Shown: piece by piece, positions 60,712 through 64,000 of the stretch
Numbering within the stretch: the first letter of the stretch is position 1
Layout: the number at the start of each line of letters is the position of its first letter
Assembly (NCBI RefSeq): GCF_017354985.1
Contig: NZ_CP071501.1
Span: 1,383,501 to 1,447,500, forward strand
Direction: 5' to 3'
From: Shewanella cyperi
Lineage (GTDB): Bacteria; Pseudomonadota; Gammaproteobacteria; Enterobacterales; Shewanellaceae
DNA: 64,000 nucleotides
The notes under the pieces: generated by a model
The model's database searches: none
The model's input: only the letters and a program-made list of their open reading frames with translations
Told to the model about the DNA's origin: nothing
Program-made: the position numbers and the translations under genes

Positions 60712-62381
60712 TGGCCAACCTCTGCCGCCATTTGCGTGAGGCCGCGATGCAGCGCCCCAATGAGCTGGCGGTGGCGGTGCAGCAGTGTCGCTTGGGCAAG
60801 GTATTCTACCTTGAACTGACCCAGGCCGAACTTGAGCGTCGCAGTGACGCCATAGCCCACGGCCTCAATGCCATCGGGCTCAAGGCCGGCATGAAGGCTG
60901 TGCTGATGGTGACCCCGGGGCTGGACTTCTTTGCCCTGACCTTTGCCCTGTTCAAGGCCGGCATTATCCCTGTGATGGTGGATCCCGGCATGGGCGTGCG
61001 CAATCTCGGCCAATGCTTTGAAGAAGCCGCCCCCGATGCCTTTATCGGTATTCCCAAGGCCCACCTGGCCCGGCGACTGTTTGGCTGGGGCAAGCACAGC
61101 ATAAAGCAGTGTATCCGCGTTGGCGGCGGCCGTTTAATCTCAGGTGCCGGCGAGTCGCTGGCGGCCTTAGAGGCCCGCGGCGCATCCATGGGGGCCTATC
61201 CCATGGTGACCCTGGATGAGGATGCCCTGTGCGCCATACTGTTCACCAGCGGCAGCACCGGCATTCCCAAGGGCGTGGAGTACAGCCACGCCATGTTTGA
61301 GGCGCAGATCTCCGCCCTCAGACAGGACTATGGCATCAGCGCCGGTGAGCGTGACCTGTCCACCTTCCCGCTGTTTGCCCTGTTTGGCCCGGCGCTGGGC
61401 ATGGCGTCCATAGTGCCGCACATGGATGCCAGTCGCCCCATCAAGGCCAGGCCCGAACTCTTGTTCGCGGCCATCCGCGACTATGGCTGCAGCAATCTGT
61501 TTCTCAACCCGGCGTTGCTCGACAAGCTCGGCCGGGCAGGGGAGTCAGCCGGACTTAAACTTGCCAGCGTCAGGCGAGTGATTTCCGCCGGTGCCCCGGC
61601 CAACCTCGATGCCATAGCGCGCTTTGCCGCCATGCTGGCGGAAGATGCGCCCATCATCAATTCCTACGGCGCCACCGAGGCCCTGCCCATTGCCCGTTGC
61701 GACACCAAACAGCTGCTTGAGAGCGCCGAGCGCACCGAGCAGGGCGGCGGCATCCTGGTGGGCAGGCCCATTGCCGGGGTACAGCTTGCCATCATAGCCA
61801 TCGACGAAGCTGCCATAGCCACATCCAATGACTGGACAACCCTGGCACCCTGGGAGATAGGCGAGATAGTGGTTAAGGGCCCCATGGTCAGCCGGGCTTA
61901 CTATCAAAGGGCCGAGGCCAACAATCTTTCCAAGGTGGCCGATGCCGATGAAGTGGGCTCCCTGTGGCACCGGATGGGCGATCTCGGTTATCTCGACGAT
62001 CAGGGCCGCCTGTGGATGTGTGGCCGCAAGGCCCACAGGGTGGATGCCACCGCCCAGGGCGCCTTTGCCAAGCGCTATTTCTCCATTCCCTGCGAGCGGA
62101 TTTTCAATACCCATCCCCAGGTCAAACGCTCGGCGCTGGTGGGCGTACACAGGCACGGCGACAAGATCCCGCTGGTGTGTATCGAACTCGACAAGTCCCA
62201 GGCCTGCGGCAATGCCAAGCAGCTGTACCGCGAGCTCAGGGAGCTGGCGGAGCAGCACGAGCTGACCCGCGGCATAGATTATTTCCTTATCCATGAGGGC
62301 TTTCCCATGGACGTGCGCCACAATGCCAAGATTTTCCGCGAAAAGCTGGCCCTGTGGGCGGAAAAGCAATTGCACCTTTGA
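60708..62381 (+). CDS. oleC: OleC, beta-lactone synthetase (AMP-dependent ligase family)
   Basis: ANL-superfamily enzyme of 557 residues that turns the beta-hydroxy acid from OleD into a beta-lactone with ATP. The P-loop [17 protein letters not shown] is at about residues 180-196; [12 protein letters not shown] and the hinge [19 protein letters not shown] follow. The ATG at 60708 overlaps the oleB stop (ATGA); a second ATG is the next codon. Known OleC, OleB and OleD form one large assembly in other bacteria. Confidence 0.92.
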   Translation: MMANLCRHLREAAMQRPNELAVAVQQCRLGKVFYLELTQAELERRSDAIAHGLNAIGLKAGMKAVLMVTPGLDFFALTFALFKAGIIPVMVDPGMGVRNLGQCFEEAAPDAFIGIPKAHLARRLFGWGKHSIKQCIRVGGGRLISGAGESLAALEARGASMGAYPMVTLDEDALCAILFTSGSTGIPKGVEYSHAMFEAQISALRQDYGISAGERDLSTFPLFALFGPALGMASIVPHMDASRPIKARPELLFAAIRDYGCSNLFLNPALLDKLGRAGESAGLKLASVRRVISAGAPANLDAIARFAAMLAEDAPIINSYGATEALPIARCDTKQLLESAERTEQGGGILVGRPIAGVQLAIIAIDEAAIATSNDWTTLAPWEIGEIVVKGPMVSRAYYQRAEANNLSKVADADEVGSLWHRMGDLGYLDDQGRLWMCGRKAHRVDATAQGAFAKRYFSIPCERIFNTHPQVKRSALVGVHRHGDKIPLVCIELDKSQACGNAKQLYRELRELAEQHELTRGIDYFLIHEGFPMDVRHNAKIFREKLALWAEKQLHL

Positions 62382-62419
62382 AGCCCTAACAAAAGCCTGA
62401 TAACGCCAGAGATCCCTTT

Positions 62420-63505
62420 ATGACGACAACAGCCGTGGCCGCAGCAAGCCGGTTTGCACTCCATCCCAAGCATCTGCAAGCCGCCACCGAGCTTGGCAAT
62501 CAGGTCAAGCGGGTGCTGGTGACCGGCGCCGGTGGCTTTCTCGGTAAGGCCCTCTGTCGCCAGTTGCTGCAGGGCGGTATTCAGGTGGTGGGGCTCGCCC
62601 GCTCAGACTATCCCGAGCTTGTCGCCATGGGCGTGGAAATGCACCGGGGGGATATTGCCGATCCCGCCGCCGTCGCCAGGGCCATGGCCGGTTGCGAGTT
62701 GGTGTTCCATGTGGCTTCCAAGGCCGGAGTTTGGGGCAGTCTCGACAGTTACCGCAGTGCCAATGTCGACGGCGCCGCCGCCGTGCTGGCCTGCGCTGCA
62801 AGTCACGGCGTCAGGGCACTGGTCTACACCAGCACCCCCAGCGTGACCTTTGATGGCGTGGATGAAGACGGCATTGACGAGTCGGCACCCTATGCCAGGC
62901 GCTTTCTCAACCATTACGCCGCCACCAAGGCCGAGGCCGAGGCCATGTTGCTGGCGGCCAGCTCACCCGAACTGCCGGTGACGGCACTGAGGCCGCACCT
63001 TATCTGGGGCCCGGATGACGCCCATCTGGTGCCCAGAGTGCTGGAGCGGGGCCGCACCGGTAAACTCAAGCTGGTGGGCGCCAAGGACAAGCTGGTGGAC
63101 ACCATTTATGTGGACAACGCCGCCCATGGCCACGTGCTGGCGGGCCTGGCGCTGCTGAAAGACAACAGCCCCTGCGCCGGCAAGGCCTATTTCCTCAGTA
63201 ACGGCGAGCCCGTGACCATGGCGGAAATGCTCAACCGTATCCTGGCCTGCGCTAATCTGCCGCCGGTCGGCAAAAGGGTGCCGGCCGCTGTGGCCTATGG
63301 CGTCGGTGCGCTGCTGGAAGGCCTCTATGGCCTGCTTGGCAAGCGCGAGGAGCCGCTGATGACCCGCTTTGTGGCCAAGCAATTATCCTGCAGCCATTAC
63401 TTCGATATCTCCGCCGCCTGCCGTGACCTGGGTTATGAGGCCCATATCAGCCTCGACGAGGGCATGGCGCGCCTCAAAGCCTCGCTGAAGCCTTTAGCTG
63501 GTTAA
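62420..63505 (+). CDS. oleD: OleD, NADPH-dependent 2-alkyl-3-ketoalkanoic acid reductase
   Basis: Extended short-chain dehydrogenase of 361 residues that reduces the OleA product to a 2-alkyl-3-hydroxy acid. The Rossmann motif VTGAGGFLGKAL is at about residues 34-45, catalytic Ser/Thr in YTSTPSVTFDG and YAATK (Tyr-x3-Lys) follow, and LRPHLIWGPDD is typical of the 3-beta-HSD family. It follows oleC after 38 bases. The N-terminal 30 residues before the Rossmann fold are longer than in some relatives. Confidence 0.92.
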   Translation: MTTTAVAAASRFALHPKHLQAATELGNQVKRVLVTGAGGFLGKALCRQLLQGGIQVVGLARSDYPELVAMGVEMHRGDIADPAAVARAMAGCELVFHVASKAGVWGSLDSYRSANVDGAAAVLACAASHGVRALVYTSTPSVTFDGVDEDGIDESAPYARRFLNHYAATKAEAEAMLLAASSPELPVTALRPHLIWGPDDAHLVPRVLERGRTGKLKLVGAKDKLVDTIYVDNAAHGHVLAGLALLKDNSPCAGKAYFLSNGEPVTMAEMLNRILACANLPPVGKRVPAAVAYGVGALLEGLYGLLGKREEPLMTRFVAKQLSCSHYFDISAACRDLGYEAHISLDEGMARLKASLKPLAG

Positions 63506-63531
63506 AGTCCTGAGCCGCAATCCTCCTTGCC

Positions 63532-64000
63532 TCAGGCAAACCAGTCCTGACTGCTGCTGACCGTCACCCTGTCCGCCAGGGCGCGGATGGCGATGGCATG
63601 CACCAGAGGATCAGGGGCGGCACACAGATCCTCCAGCACCACCATCTCCAGCCTCGTTCCCCAGGGCGACAGGGCCGTGTGAGTGATGCAGTTCTGGGTC
63701 ATCATGCCGGCGAGCAGCAATCGGCTAACCTTGAGCTTTTGCAACAAGTCCGCCAGTTGGGTATTTCTGAAACTGTCGGCATGGCGCTTGTCCACTACCC
63801 AGCTCAATTCTTGCAGTTCGGGATGCAGTTCTAGGTGGAATTGTGCACCGGCGCTGCCTTCATTGAAAAAGGGCGCCGCAGCGGATCCCAAATGCCTGAT
63901 GGCGATTATGGGCATCTGCGCCGCCTTGGCAGCACTTATCACTTGCCTCAGCCGCGGCAGCAGGCTATCTGCGCCATGCTGCGGATACTTGCCCCCCTCG
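63532..64000 (-). CDS. Isochorismatase-family cysteine hydrolase (N-terminus outside window)
   Basis: The last 155 residues of a cytosolic amidohydrolase-like enzyme; the frame runs off the right edge. It reads GGKYPQHGADSLLPRLRQVISAAKAAQMPIIAIRH, then VVDKRHADSFRNTQLADLLQK (catalytic Lys region) and LLLAGMMTQNCITHTALSPW with the nucleophile Cys in the family's T-x-N-C motif. The first catalytic Asp would be just outside. Family members split isochorismate, nicotinamide or biuret-type substrates; which applies is unknown. Convergent with oleD, 26 bases between the stops. Confidence 0.85.
   Translation of the reverse strand, partial: EGGKYPQHGADSLLPRLRQVISAAKAAQMPIIAIRHLGSAAAPFFNEGSAGAQFHLELHPELQELSWVVDKRHADSFRNTQLADLLQKLKVSRLLLAGMMTQNCITHTALSPWGTRLEMVVLEDLCAAPDPLVHAIAIRALADRVTVSSSQDWFA

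Noticed and set aside
1..64000. tRNA, rRNA or prophage genes
   Set aside because: None recognised on either strand by reading; a dedicated tRNA scan was not possible.

Overview
The window is chromosomal DNA of a gammaproteobacterium, most likely Shewanella or a close relative. The evidence is a mosaic of families typical of that genus: an oleABCD hydrocarbon cluster, enlarged PstC/PstA permeases, several very large TonB-dependent receptors, a GlyGly-CTERM protein and a chromosomal cassette array. The assignment rests on recognised families only; no rRNA or tRNA gene is present to confirm it.

Layout. 1-3.96 kb: the end of a DUF1415 gene, then a Fur-box-preceded siderophore receptor and a PepSY membrane protein (iron uptake). 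4.2-23.1 kb: a beta-glucan (laminarin-like) utilisation locus. It contains a GH16 surface lipoprotein, two roughly 1000-residue TonB-dependent receptors, a LacI-family regulator, a GPH symporter, a GH1 beta-glucosidase, a GluP-type hexose transporter, a GH3 glucosidase and a ROK sugar kinase. Three near-identical 16-bp palindromes mark the LacI regulon. The GH16-receptor pair lies between 69-bp direct repeats that copy the 3' end of the DUF2797 gene, so this part looks inserted. 23.2-33.4 kb: housekeeping genes, namely a DMT exporter, an ACT-domain regulator, pstC-pstA-pstB-phoU behind a Pho box, DUF502, yajD and a POT peptide transporter. 33.4-37.1 kb: a subclass B1 metallo-beta-lactamase, small proteins and a secreted alpha-amylase with a CBM20. 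37.5-47.6 kb: a diguanylate cyclase, small enzymes and exporters, then a polyprenyl-sugar/glycosylation set (GtrA, methyltransferase, GT2, TMTC-like protein). 47.7 kb: a DsbA-like protein with a GlyGly-CTERM tail.

48.7-52.6 kb is an accessory region: five promoterless gene cassettes, all on the minus strand and separated by attC sites, with no integrase gene in the window. One attC is split by an IS110-family (IS1111-type) element. The IS can be delimited to one base because, after removing it, the attC core is restored and complements the start of its own cassette. The long 3' non-coding end of the IS is a candidate bridge RNA and holds short matches to the attC target and to the IS circle junction. 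About 1.1 kb of structured, apparently non-coding repeat DNA follows.

53.7-64 kb: an acyltransferase, a TauE/SafE exporter with a divergent MerR regulator (the promoter has the classical 19-bp spacer carrying a dyad), a FosA-type protein, a methyltransferase, the oleABCD operon for long-chain olefins, and the C-terminal part of an isochorismatase-family hydrolase.

How the genes work together: the glucan locus forms a complete path from surface cleavage (GH16) through outer-membrane uptake (receptors), periplasmic trimming (GH3), inner-membrane transport (GPH, GluP) and cytosolic hydrolysis (GH1) to phosphorylation (ROK). OleA-D convert acyl-CoAs to olefins by condensation, reduction, beta-lactone formation and decarboxylation.
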